This document shows positions 1-5,269 of a stretch of DNA of 5,269 nucleotides, in pieces (the first letter of the stretch is position 1; the number at the start of each line of letters is the position of its first letter). The notes below the pieces were generated by a model. The model searched no databases and was not told the origin of the DNA. It saw nothing but the letters and a program-made list of their open reading frames with translations. The translations under genes were made by a program, and so were the position numbers. Source of the stretch: Actinomycetes bacterium (GTDB taxonomy: Bacteria > Actinomycetota > Acidimicrobiia > Acidimicrobiales > RAAP-2). The stretch lies in contig JAJZYE010000088.1 in assembly GCA_021806055.1 (NCBI GenBank), forward strand, positions 1 to 5,269. The letters are read 5' to 3'.

Positions 1-1180
1 CGACTTCAACGACATCTACTACTACATCAAGCCCACCGAGAACCAGGTCAACCGGTGGGAGGACCTGCCCGACGCGATCAAGACCACGTACGAGCGTCTC
101 GGTATCCCCGAGGCCGAGCGCAAGTACCTGGCGGGCGTGACGGCCCAGTACGAGTCCGAGGTGGTCTTCCACCGCAATCGCGAGGACCTCGAGCGCCTCG
201 GCGTGCTGTTCTGTGACATGGACACCGCGGTACGCGACTACCCCGACTTGGTACGGCGCTACTTCGGCACGGTCATCCCCCCCAACGACAACAAGTTCGC
301 CGCCCTGAACTCCGCGGTGTGGAGTGGGGGATCGTTCATCTACGTCCCGCCGGGCGTGAAGGTCGACCAGCCCCTCCAGGCCTACTTCCGCATCAACACG
401 GAGAACATGGGCCAGTTCGAGCGAACCCTGATCATCGCGGACGAGGGATCCCAGGTGCACTACGTCGAGGGCTGCTCGGCGCCGGTCTACTCCAGCGACT
501 CGCTGCACTCGGCGGTCGTCGAGCTCGTGGCGCTGCCGGGATCGCGTATCACCTACACCACGATCCAGAACTGGTCGAACAACGTGTACAACCTGGTGAC
601 CAAGCGGGCCCGCGCCGAGACCGAGGCGCACGTCGAGTGGATCGACGGCAACATCGGCTCGCGTCTGACGATGAAGTACCCCTCGGTGTACCTGATGGGT
701 CCCAAGGCCTCTGGTGAGGTCCTGTCCGTCGCCTACGCCGGCCCCGGTCAGGTGCAGGACGCGGGCGCCAAGATGGTTCACGTGGCGCCCGAGACCACGT
801 CGACGATCATCTCCAAGTCGATCTCCAAGGACGGTGGGGTCACGGCGTACCGGGGACTGGTCAAGGTGGAGGAGGGCGCCATCGGGGCCAAGAGTTTCGT
901 GCGCTGCGACGCGCTGATCCTCGATGAGCAGTCGGTGTCCGAGACGCGTCCCTACATGGAGGTCGGCGAGCGCGACGCGTCGATCGGTCACGAGGCGACC
1001 GTGTCGAAGATCGGCGACGACCAGCTGTTCTACCTCATGAGCCGAGGGTTGACCGAGAGCCAGGCCATGGGCATGATCGTCAACGGGTTCATCGAGCCGG
1101 TGACGCGCACCCTGCCCATGGAGTACGCGGTGGAGTGGTCACGCCTTATCGAGCTGCAGATGGAAGGGTCCGTCGGCTAG
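1..1180 (+). CDS. sufB: SufB, Fe-S cluster assembly scaffold protein (5' end missing)
   Basis: SufB is the core scaffold of the cytosolic SufBC2D complex, on which sulfur and iron are assembled into a cluster before transfer to apoproteins. The reading frame is open from the left edge (first complete codon at base 2) and ends at TAG 1178-1180, giving 392 visible residues. From typical family length about 75-100 N-terminal residues are missing. Family hallmarks are strong: [10 protein letters not shown] near the edge, [44 protein letters not shown], and the C-terminal [20 protein letters not shown]. By motif context, Cys158 (VEGCSAP) and Cys302 (VRCDAL, codon 905-907) match the Escherichia coli SufB cysteines 254 and 405 used for sulfur transfer and cluster building; the conserved HEAT motif (His330-Glu331) is also present. 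The GTG at 137 is an internal codon, not the start, because homology continues upstream of it. The gene is probably co-transcribed with the small gene 37 nt downstream. Confidence 0.97.
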   Translation, partial: DFNDIYYYIKPTENQVNRWEDLPDAIKTTYERLGIPEAERKYLAGVTAQYESEVVFHRNREDLERLGVLFCDMDTAVRDYPDLVRRYFGTVIPPNDNKFAALNSAVWSGGSFIYVPPGVKVDQPLQAYFRINTENMGQFERTLIIADEGSQVHYVEGCSAPVYSSDSLHSAVVELVALPGSRITYTTIQNWSNNVYNLVTKRARAETEAHVEWIDGNIGSRLTMKYPSVYLMGPKASGEVLSVAYAGPGQVQDAGAKMVHVAPETTSTIISKSISKDGGVTAYRGLVKVEEGAIGAKSFVRCDALILDEQSVSETRPYMEVGERDASIGHEATVSKIGDDQLFYLMSRGLTESQAMGMIVNGFIEPVTRTLPMEYAVEWSRLIELQMEGSVG

Positions 1181-1182
1181 AG

Positions 1183-1199
1183 GTCACGAACTGCGTGAC
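1183..1199. other. Perfect inverted repeat between sufB and the four-cysteine gene
   Basis: GTCACG (1183-1188) and CGTGAC (1194-1199) form a perfect 6-bp inverted repeat around a 5-nt centre, starting 3 nt after the sufB stop. No T-run follows, so it is a poor fit to an intrinsic terminator. It could be a short mRNA hairpin that sets relative expression of the two genes, a protein-binding palindrome, or chance. It fills much of the only gap between these genes. Confidence 0.3.
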
Positions 1200-1217
1200 G
1201 GGTGCGAGACTAGAACG

Positions 1218-1589
1218 ATGCCCATGCGTGAGGAGTGCAAGCACTTCCAGAGCCGTACCTACGCGACCGGTGACGTCGCGAGGTTCTGCGTGCTCGGCAA
1301 CGCACCCGATCAGCCCTGGTCGTGCCCCACCGACTGCCCCACCTACGAGCGGCGCTTCGCTGACGTCGGGTGGTCGCACGGTTCGTTGGTCGAGCCGCCG
1401 TCGGAGGACGTGCCCGCGACGACCGTGCCGATCGAGGAGCGCCGCGATCTGCTCGACGCCGCCGACGAGATCGTGAACGCCGTGGCACCCGACTTGATCC
1501 GCGAGCGCCGTCGCCAACTCGGTGAGTCGGAGCGCCAACCCACTCGCGGCTGGAAGTTCTGGCGCCGTGACCGGGGCCGGGACGGCTAG
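1218..1589 (+). CDS. Uncharacterised 123-aa protein with an N-terminal four-cysteine motif
   Basis: I do not recognise a named family. The first 40 residues hold all four cysteines, Cys7, Cys24, Cys36 and Cys40 (C-x16-C-x11-C-x3-C), with His9 nearby: EECKHF, ARFCVLG, SCPTDCPTY. This could bind zinc or an Fe-S cluster; the spacing alone does not decide. Residues about 55-72 look like a Pro/Glu-rich linker, about 73-102 a charged, probably helical segment rich in Glu, Asp and Arg, and the end is basic and aromatic (GWKFWRRDRGRDG). There is no signal peptide or membrane segment, so a cytosolic protein is expected. The ATG at 1218 was chosen; a second ATG at 1224 would remove only two residues. 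Neither has a clear Shine-Dalgarno sequence. Codon use matches its neighbours, supporting a real gene. It lies 37 nt after sufB on the same strand, which suggests a link to Fe-S assembly (inference). Its TAG stop overlaps that of the convergent crotonase gene. Confidence 0.85.
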   Translation: MPMREECKHFQSRTYATGDVARFCVLGNAPDQPWSCPTDCPTYERRFADVGWSHGSLVEPPSEDVPATTVPIEERRDLLDAADEIVNAVAPDLIRERRRQLGESERQPTRGWKFWRRDRGRDG

Positions 1590-2413
1590 TCGCCGCGGAA
1601 GACCGGCGCACGGCGCTCAAGGAACGCGTTGAGCGCCTCGCCCAGGTCGTTGGTGCGCAAGTACATCGTGTTCCAGCGCGCCACGAAGTCGAGTTCGTCC
1701 GCGATGCGTCGTTCGTCGCGGTGGCGAAGGACCGCCTTGGTGCCACGCACTGCCCAGGGAGAATTGGCCGCCACGACGCGCGCCAGCTCGTGCGCGGCGC
1801 CGAGCACGTCGGGGCCGCTCGTGCCGTGCACGTCATTGACCAGGCCGATGCGTTGCGCCCGGTTCGCGTCGATGTCCTCACCGGTCAGGGCCAGTTGGGC
1901 CAGGTGTCCCGTGCCGATGATCCCCGGCAAGCGCTGGAGTGAGCCGAGGTCGGCCACGATCGCGACCTTGGCCTCGCGCAGGGAGAAGAGGGCGTCACCG
2001 GCGGCCAGACGGATGTCGCAGGCGCTGATGAGGTCGACGCCACCGCCGATGCACCAGCCGTGCACGGCGGCGATGACCGGTGCGCGCACATCGGCCAGGG
2101 CCTGGAGCGAGCCCTGAAGGGCTCGCACGGCGTCGTAGGTCCGCTCGTTGGCTCGCGCTGGTGACGCCGTCGTGTCGGTGCTGACGAGTTCGCCGCCCAT
2201 CTCCTTGAGGTCGAGCCCGACACTGAAGTGCTCGCCGCGTGCCGCCACCACCACGGCCCGGACGTCCTCGTCGTCCTGGAGGGCGGCGCACGCGCGCGGG
2301 AGGTCGCGCCAGAAGGCGCGGCCCATCGCGTTGCGCGCGTCGGGACGATCCAGCCACAGGGTGGCGACGTGCCCGTCGCGCTCGAGGGACAGGACGTCAG
2401 AGTGCAGTTCCAC
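1586..2413 (-). CDS. Crotonase family, delta3,5-delta2,4-dienoyl-CoA isomerase-like (ECH1 type)
   Basis: This 275-aa protein has the usual single-domain crotonase length. The oxyanion-hole segments are FSVGLDL (63-69) and HGWCIGGGVDL (118-128). ECH1 enzymes use three acids to shift double bonds in 3,5-dienoyl-CoA esters formed when unsaturated fatty acids with odd-numbered double bonds are oxidised. Here Asp127 (GGGVD), Glu147 (SLRE) and Asp155 (VADLG) occur with the same spacing (20 and 8 residues) that I recall for the mammalian enzyme's Asp176, Glu196 and Asp204, and the following LQRLPGIIG matches that subgroup. A classical enoyl-CoA hydratase would not be expected to have the GVD and ADLG acids. 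The start is GTG 2413-2411, supported by AAGGAG five bases upstream. The gene runs opposite to the suf genes and is divergent from sufD. A direct role in Fe-S assembly is not evident; related hydratase activity cannot be excluded without assay. Confidence 0.9.
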   Translation of the reverse strand: MELHSDVLSLERDGHVATLWLDRPDARNAMGRAFWRDLPRACAALQDDEDVRAVVVAARGEHFSVGLDLKEMGGELVSTDTTASPARANERTYDAVRALQGSLQALADVRAPVIAAVHGWCIGGGVDLISACDIRLAAGDALFSLREAKVAIVADLGSLQRLPGIIGTGHLAQLALTGEDIDANRAQRIGLVNDVHGTSGPDVLGAAHELARVVAANSPWAVRGTKAVLRHRDERRIADELDFVARWNTMYLRTNDLGEALNAFLERRAPVFRGD

Positions 2414-2491
2414 GGTCGCTCCTTGGTTCGTGCGCAGCCTACGTCGCGCCGCAGGATTGGTGGCGACCGTTACACTGACGGGGCCCTGCTT
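2414..2491. promoter_or_regulatory. Divergent intergenic region between the crotonase gene and sufD
   Basis: These 78 nt separate two divergent starts and must hold the 5' signals for the crotonase gene and probably a promoter for sufD-Rieske-sufC. On +, TACACT (2471-2476) resembles a -10 box, but no good -35 lies 16-18 nt upstream; transcription from it would give a very short leader. On -, the complement of 2436-2441 reads TAGGCT, another weak -10 candidate. No clear operator palindrome was seen. The sufD ATG has only a weak purine stretch (GACGGGG, 2477-2483) ahead of it. Promoter placement is a guess; the divergent layout is certain. Confidence 0.45.
2419..2424 (-). promoter_or_regulatory. 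Ribosome binding site of the crotonase gene
   Basis: On the - strand AAGGAG lies five bases before the GTG start at 2413. It is one of the two clear Shine-Dalgarno sequences in the window and fixes this start against later in-frame candidates. Confidence 0.75.
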
Positions 2492-3724
2492 ATGACAACC
2501 TTCGCCGACGCCGCCACCTCCTTCATCGCGCTGCAGCCCGACGCGGCTGATCGCGCGCGAGCGTGGGCGACCTTCGAGGCGTTGGGCCTACCGACGACCA
2601 CGGATGAGGTCTGGCGCTACGCCCCGCTGGGTGAGCTGTCACTCGAGCGCTTCGCGCCGTCGACGACGAGCCCCGCCCGTGCGGAGAGCAACATCGTCCA
2701 GGGTCTGGCCGCGCACGCCGGGCTCGTGGTGCGAGTGGTCGACGGCGTCGTCACCTCGACGGGCGAGACCCTCGAGGGCGTGAGCGTCACCAGTGAGGTC
2801 ACCCGACGCGACGCCGACGACGTGGCGCGCTACGCCGACGACGCCTTCGCGCACCTGAACGCCGCGTTGGCGCCCACCACGATCGTGGTGCGAGTGGCCC
2901 GAGGCGCGCAGGTGACGCGTCCCGTGGTGATCGTGCACCGGACGGACTCGCGGGCATCGTTCCCGCACACGTTCGTCACGCTCGAGGATGGCGCCGACGC
3001 GACCGTCGTCGAGTACTACGAAGGCGGCGAGGACGCGCTGGTGGTGCCGATCAGTGAGTACCGGGTGGGTGAGAACGCGGTGCTGCGCCTGGTGACCTAC
3101 CAGCGTCTGGCCGCGAGTGCGTGGCACATCGCACGCTCGACGGGCGTCGTCGCCCGCGACGGGCGCCTCCTCCAGGCCGTCGTGGGCCTGGGTGGCTACT
3201 ACGATCGATCGCGCAACGATGCGGTGCTGGCGGGCCCGGGCTCGCACAACGAGTTGCGCACCACGTTCCTGGGTGCGGGTCGCCAGGTGCACGACTTCCG
3301 TACCCACCAGCTGCACCTAGGGGCGCACAGCTCCTCGCTGCTGCTCTCCAAGGGGGCAGTGGCCGACGAGTCTCGGTCGATCTACACCGGGTTGATCGAG
3401 ATCGAACACGGCGCGCGACGCACCGACGCGCGCCAGACCAATCACAACCTGTTGCTCTCGCCGCTCGCGCACGCCGACAGCGTGCCCAACCTCGACATCC
3501 GCGAGAACGACGTACGCTGCGCGCACGCGTCGTCGGTCGGGCCCCTCGACGAGTTGCAGCGCTGGTACCTCGAGTCGCGCGGCGTGACGCCCGCGGACGC
3601 GCAGCGCCTGATGATTCGCGGCTTCTACAACGAGATGCTGGTGGCGCTGCCGGCGCAACTGGCCGAGTTGGTGGAACGCGACGTCACCGGGGTGCTGGAG
3701 TCGGTCACGGCGGTCGCGTCGTGA
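2492..3724 (+). CDS. sufD: SufD, Fe-S cluster assembly scaffold protein
   Basis: SufD pairs with SufB and two SufC subunits in the SufBC2D scaffold and contributes to the cluster-forming SufB-SufD interface and to iron acquisition. The product is 410 aa, a normal SufD length. The N-terminal region has the typical LPTTTDEVWRYAPL (about 36-49). The C-terminal beta-helix and helical end carry HLGAHSSSLLLSKGAVADES, TDARQTNHNLLLS, IRENDVRCAHASSVGPLDEL and LMIRGFYNEML. His345 (CAH, codon 3524-3526) corresponds by context to E. coli SufD His360, which works with SufB Cys405; Cys343 matches the neighbouring family cysteine. ATG 2492 is chosen because homology begins there. The frame stays open back to about 2228, but that part is antisense to the crotonase gene and not SufD-like. 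The last four bases, GTGA, overlap the proposed Rieske start, so the two are translationally coupled. Unusually, sufD is not next to sufB. Confidence 0.96.
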   Translation: MTTFADAATSFIALQPDAADRARAWATFEALGLPTTTDEVWRYAPLGELSLERFAPSTTSPARAESNIVQGLAAHAGLVVRVVDGVVTSTGETLEGVSVTSEVTRRDADDVARYADDAFAHLNAALAPTTIVVRVARGAQVTRPVVIVHRTDSRASFPHTFVTLEDGADATVVEYYEGGEDALVVPISEYRVGENAVLRLVTYQRLAASAWHIARSTGVVARDGRLLQAVVGLGGYYDRSRNDAVLAGPGSHNELRTTFLGAGRQVHDFRTHQLHLGAHSSSLLLSKGAVADESRSIYTGLIEIEHGARRTDARQTNHNLLLSPLAHADSVPNLDIRENDVRCAHASSVGPLDELQRWYLESRGVTPADAQRLMIRGFYNEMLVALPAQLAELVERDVTGVLESVTAVAS

Positions 3725-4062
3725 CGACGCTGGGCCACGCCGTGGACCTCGGGCCGCTGGACGACTTCGCGTCCGGGGAGGCCCGTCAGGTGCTCGCCGG
3801 GGACCGCGTTCTCGTGGTCGTGCGCATTGACCAGGACGTCTACGTGCTCGACGATCGCTGCAGCCACGAGGACTACAGCCTCGCCGAGGGTGAGGTCGAC
3901 GTCGAGGCCCGCGAGATCGAGTGCGCGCGCCACGGTGCGATGTTCGCCCTGGCCGACGGGACGCCGACGTCCCTGCCGGCTACGCGCCCGGTCGCGCGCT
4001 ACGAGGCGCGGATTCGCGACGGCCGAGTGGAGGTGGTGCTCTCGTGGGCTCGCACCTGGTGA
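3721..4062 (+). CDS. Rieske [2Fe-2S] ferredoxin (dioxygenase-ferredoxin type)
   Basis: This is a 113-aa single-domain Rieske protein. Two Cys and two His ligands are visible: Cys47 and His49 in CSH, Cys68 and His71 in CARH, so the pattern is C-x-H-x18-C-x-x-H. Such soluble proteins (BphF/NirD type) carry one electron in the cytosol for oxygenases or reductases. No oxygenase gene is present here, and its position between sufD and sufC suggests an electron donor or a cluster carrier for SUF (inference; Rieske genes inside suf operons are a known actinobacterial arrangement). There is no signal peptide or membrane anchor, unlike cytochrome bc Rieske subunits. The start is taken as GTG 3721, inside GTGA shared with the sufD stop; no Shine-Dalgarno sits at proper distance, consistent with coupling. 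GTG 3742 is an alternative start that keeps all ligands. The 3' end overlaps sufC by 19 nt under the preferred sufC start. Confidence 0.92.
   Translation: MTTLGHAVDLGPLDDFASGEARQVLAGDRVLVVVRIDQDVYVLDDRCSHEDYSLAEGEVDVEAREIECARHGAMFALADGTPTSLPATRPVARYEARIRDGRVEVVLSWARTW
4029..4034 (+). promoter_or_regulatory. Ribosome binding site of sufC
   Basis: GGAGGT lies inside the 3' end of the Rieske gene, nine bases before GTG 4044. It decides the sufC start: the competing GTG at 4059 sits 24 bases away from it. Confidence 0.7.
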
Positions 4063-4781
4063 TCGAGGGGTTGCACGTCGAAGTGGGCGGCGTACTCGTG
4101 CTGAAGGGCCTCGACCTGTCGATGCGTTCCGGTGAGGTGCACGTCATCATGGGACCCAACGGGTCGGGCAAGTCGACGCTCGCGCACGCCCTGGCGGGTC
4201 GCCCCGGGTACCGGGTGGTGTCGGGGACGGTGAGCCTGGACGGTGTGGACCTGCTCGCCCTGTCGCCGACGGAGCGCGCGCGTGCGGGGCTCCTGCTGGC
4301 CCTGCAGCAGCCCTTGGAGGTGCCGGGCGTGCGTCCCTACGACCTGCTGCTCGCGGCCGGCGCGGACCCGTCGGGACTGCGTGAGCGCATGATCGACGAG
4401 GCGCGCCGCGTCGAGCTGTCCCCCGACGTCCTGGAGCGCTTCGTGAACGTCGACCTGTCGGGAGGCGAGCGTAAGCGCGCCGAGATGGTCCAGGTCGGGG
4501 TGCTGCGCCCCCGCTTCGCCGTGCTCGACGAGATCGATTCGGGCCTCGACGTCGACGCCCTGGGGGCCGTGGCGCGACGACTCTCGGCCGCGGCGCACGA
4601 GTGGGGGTGCGGCATCCTGGCGATCACGCACTTCCGCCGCCTGCTCAGTGAACTCGTGCCCACGCGCATCCACGTGATGAGCGAGGGGCGCGTCGTGGCA
4701 ACGGGTGGCCCGGAACTTGCCGAAGTCCTCGAGCGCGACGGCTACGAGCCCTTCCGTGCGAGCGCCGCGCAACCATCCTGA
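4044..4781 (+). CDS. sufC: SufC, ATPase of the SufBC2D complex
   Basis: SufC is a cytosolic ABC-type ATPase without membrane domains; ATP-driven dimerisation reshapes SufB-SufD to permit cluster formation. The 245-aa product has every ABC motif: Walker A GPNGSGKST (37-45), Q-loop in ALQQPLEVPGV (86-96), signature LSGGE (138-142) followed by RKRAEMVQ, Walker B FAVLDEID (158-165), D-loop SGLD and the switch His196 in ITHF. IEGLHVEVGGVLVLKGLDL and GPNGSGKST with QQPLEVPGV are diagnostic of SufC rather than a transporter ATPase. The region after the switch His is slightly shorter than in E. coli SufC, ending in GGPELAEVLERDGYEPF. GTG 4044 is preferred because of GGAGGT upstream and because it keeps the first beta strand; GTG 4059, which overlaps the Rieske TGA as GTGA, is the alternative and would remove five residues. 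It is last in the sufD-Rieske-sufC unit and convergent with sufU. Confidence 0.96.
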   Translation: MGSHLVIEGLHVEVGGVLVLKGLDLSMRSGEVHVIMGPNGSGKSTLAHALAGRPGYRVVSGTVSLDGVDLLALSPTERARAGLLLALQQPLEVPGVRPYDLLLAAGADPSGLRERMIDEARRVELSPDVLERFVNVDLSGGERKRAEMVQVGVLRPRFAVLDEIDSGLDVDALGAVARRLSAAAHEWGCGILAITHFRRLLSELVPTRIHVMSEGRVVATGGPELAEVLERDGYEPFRASAAQPS

Positions 4782-4795
4782 TCCCCGCCGCGGCG

Positions 4796-4812
4796 CATCA
4801 CGCCTGGTGATG
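4796..4812. terminator. Possible bidirectional terminator or hairpin between sufC and sufU
   Basis: CATCAC (4796-4801) and GTGATG (4807-4812) are perfect 6-bp complements around a 5-nt loop. They lie in the 33-nt gap between the convergent sufC and sufU stops, where a terminator serving both strands would be expected. There is no T-run on either side, and the stem is short, so this is weak evidence for intrinsic termination. Confidence 0.3.
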
Positions 4813-4814
4813 GC

Positions 4815-5269
4815 TCAGGACGCCTCGCCGAGCGCTTGCTCGAGGGTGTTCCAGGCGAGGGTGGCGCACTTGATACGCACGGGAAACTTGACGACGCCCG
4901 CCAAGGCGTTGATCTCCTTCATCGATCGAAGGTCGTCCACGTCGTCCGGCGCGGTCCCCTCACTCAGGGAGGCCTCGCGCAGGCCCATCATGGTCTTGAA
5001 GGACTCGATGGTCGCGCGCACCTGGTCGAGTGGTTGGCCCTTGACCGCGGCGCTCATGAGCGAGGACGACGCCTGGGAGATCGAGCAGCCGTGCCCGGTC
5101 ATCTTGATGTCGACCAGCACGCCGTCGCGCACGTCCACGTAGCGGACCAGCTCGTCGCCGCACAGGGGGTTGAACCCCTCGACTCGCCGTGCGGGTGGTG
5201 AGGCCAGCTCGCCGCGGTTGCGCGGCGAGCGGTAGTGGTCCAGGATGATGTCGCGGTAGAGGTCGTCGA
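4815..5269 (-). CDS. sufU: SufU, Zn-dependent sulfurtransferase / IscU-like scaffold (5' end missing)
   Basis: SufU accepts persulfide sulfur from the desulfurase SufS and passes it to the SufB scaffold. The frame is open to the right edge (first complete codon at 5267-5265) and stops at TGA 4817-4815, giving 150 visible residues. The edge reads DDLYRDIILDHYRSPRNRGE, which matches the start of SufU after roughly ten residues, so little is missing. All three metal/sulfur cysteines are visible: Cys36 (NPLCGD, with Asp38), Cys61 (GHGCSISQAS) and Cys134 (RIKCATLAW). The stretch between the second and third cysteines contains the additional segment typical of SufU compared with IscU. The hydrophobic residue before the first cysteine, where Firmicutes have Thr, resembles actinobacterial homologues as I recall them. 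The GTG at 5138 is internal, since homology extends upstream. sufS probably lies just beyond the edge on the same strand (inference). Confidence 0.94.
   Translation of the reverse strand, partial: DDLYRDIILDHYRSPRNRGELASPPARRVEGFNPLCGDELVRYVDVRDGVLVDIKMTGHGCSISQASSSLMSAAVKGQPLDQVRATIESFKTMMGLREASLSEGTAPDDVDDLRSMKEINALAGVVKFPVRIKCATLAWNTLEQALGEAS

Noticed and set aside
1146..1538. 130-codon open frame on - opposite the four-cysteine gene, considered as the true gene
   Set aside because: The + frame has ordered cysteine motifs, typical codon bias and follows sufB, whereas the - frame has no recognisable motif and overlaps the sufB 3' end.
1210..1881. 223-codon open frame on - across the four-cysteine gene and the crotonase 3' end
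   Set aside because: Its product is almost entirely Arg, Ser, Thr and Ala, as expected of a shadow frame, and it spans the well-supported convergent gene ends.
2228..2491. In-frame 5' extension of sufD to GTG/ATG-like codons as far back as 2228
   Set aside because: The extension lies antisense over the crotonase 5' end, shows no SufD-like sequence, and family similarity starts at the ATG at 2492.
2639..3316. Long open frame on - opposite sufD
   Set aside because: The composition is low-complexity Arg/His/Val-rich, typical of the antisense of a G+C-rich gene; the + strand carries a clear SufD.
3121..3720. Upstream extension of the Rieske frame inside sufD
   Set aside because: The frame is open but encodes Arg/Pro-rich shadow sequence; the Rieske domain begins after the GTG at 3721.
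3999..4772. 257-codon open frame on - opposite sufC
   Set aside because: No recognisable domain, rich in Arg, His and Gln, and fully antisense to a complete SufC with all ABC motifs.
5166..5178. Palindrome GGGGTT-G-AACCCC inside sufU
   Set aside because: It lies in codons for the conserved GFNPL stretch and is readily explained by coding constraint and G+C-rich codon choice.

Overview
The window is a G+C-rich stretch (third codon positions are almost all G or C, and GTG starts are common) carrying most of a SUF iron-sulfur cluster assembly locus. Codon use, the SufU-type scaffold/sulfurtransferase, a Rieske ferredoxin gene among the suf genes and the protein sequences all point to a high-GC actinobacterium. 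Acidimicrobiia or a related lineage is my best guess, but that is inference and not a measured assignment.

Layout from left to right: (1) the 3' three-quarters of sufB on +, entering from the left edge; (2) 37 nt with a small perfect inverted repeat; (3) an uncharacterised 123-aa protein on + with four cysteines near its N-terminus; (4) a crotonase on -, convergent with (3) and overlapping it by 4 nt at their stop codons, with the three catalytic acids of delta3,5-delta2,4-dienoyl-CoA isomerase (ECH1 type); (5) a 78-nt divergent intergenic region, the only obvious place for new promoters inside the cluster; (6) sufD, a 113-aa Rieske ferredoxin and sufC on +, each overlapping the next; (7) a 33-nt convergent gap with a second small inverted repeat; (8) sufU on -, whose first roughly ten codons lie beyond the right edge.

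SufB, SufC and SufD form the SufBC2D scaffold complex. SufC hydrolyses ATP and drives the rearrangement of SufB and SufD that lets a cluster form at their interface. SufU receives persulfide sulfur from the cysteine desulfurase SufS, which is not in the window but probably lies to the right on the - strand. The Rieske protein may supply electrons or be a client of the pathway. The cluster is rearranged relative to the usual contiguous sufBDC-SU order: a fatty-acid oxidation gene on the opposite strand separates sufB from sufD, and sufU converges on sufC instead of following it. No RNA genes, mobile elements, CRISPR arrays or long repeats were seen. The most interesting unexplained item is the four-cysteine protein directly behind sufB.
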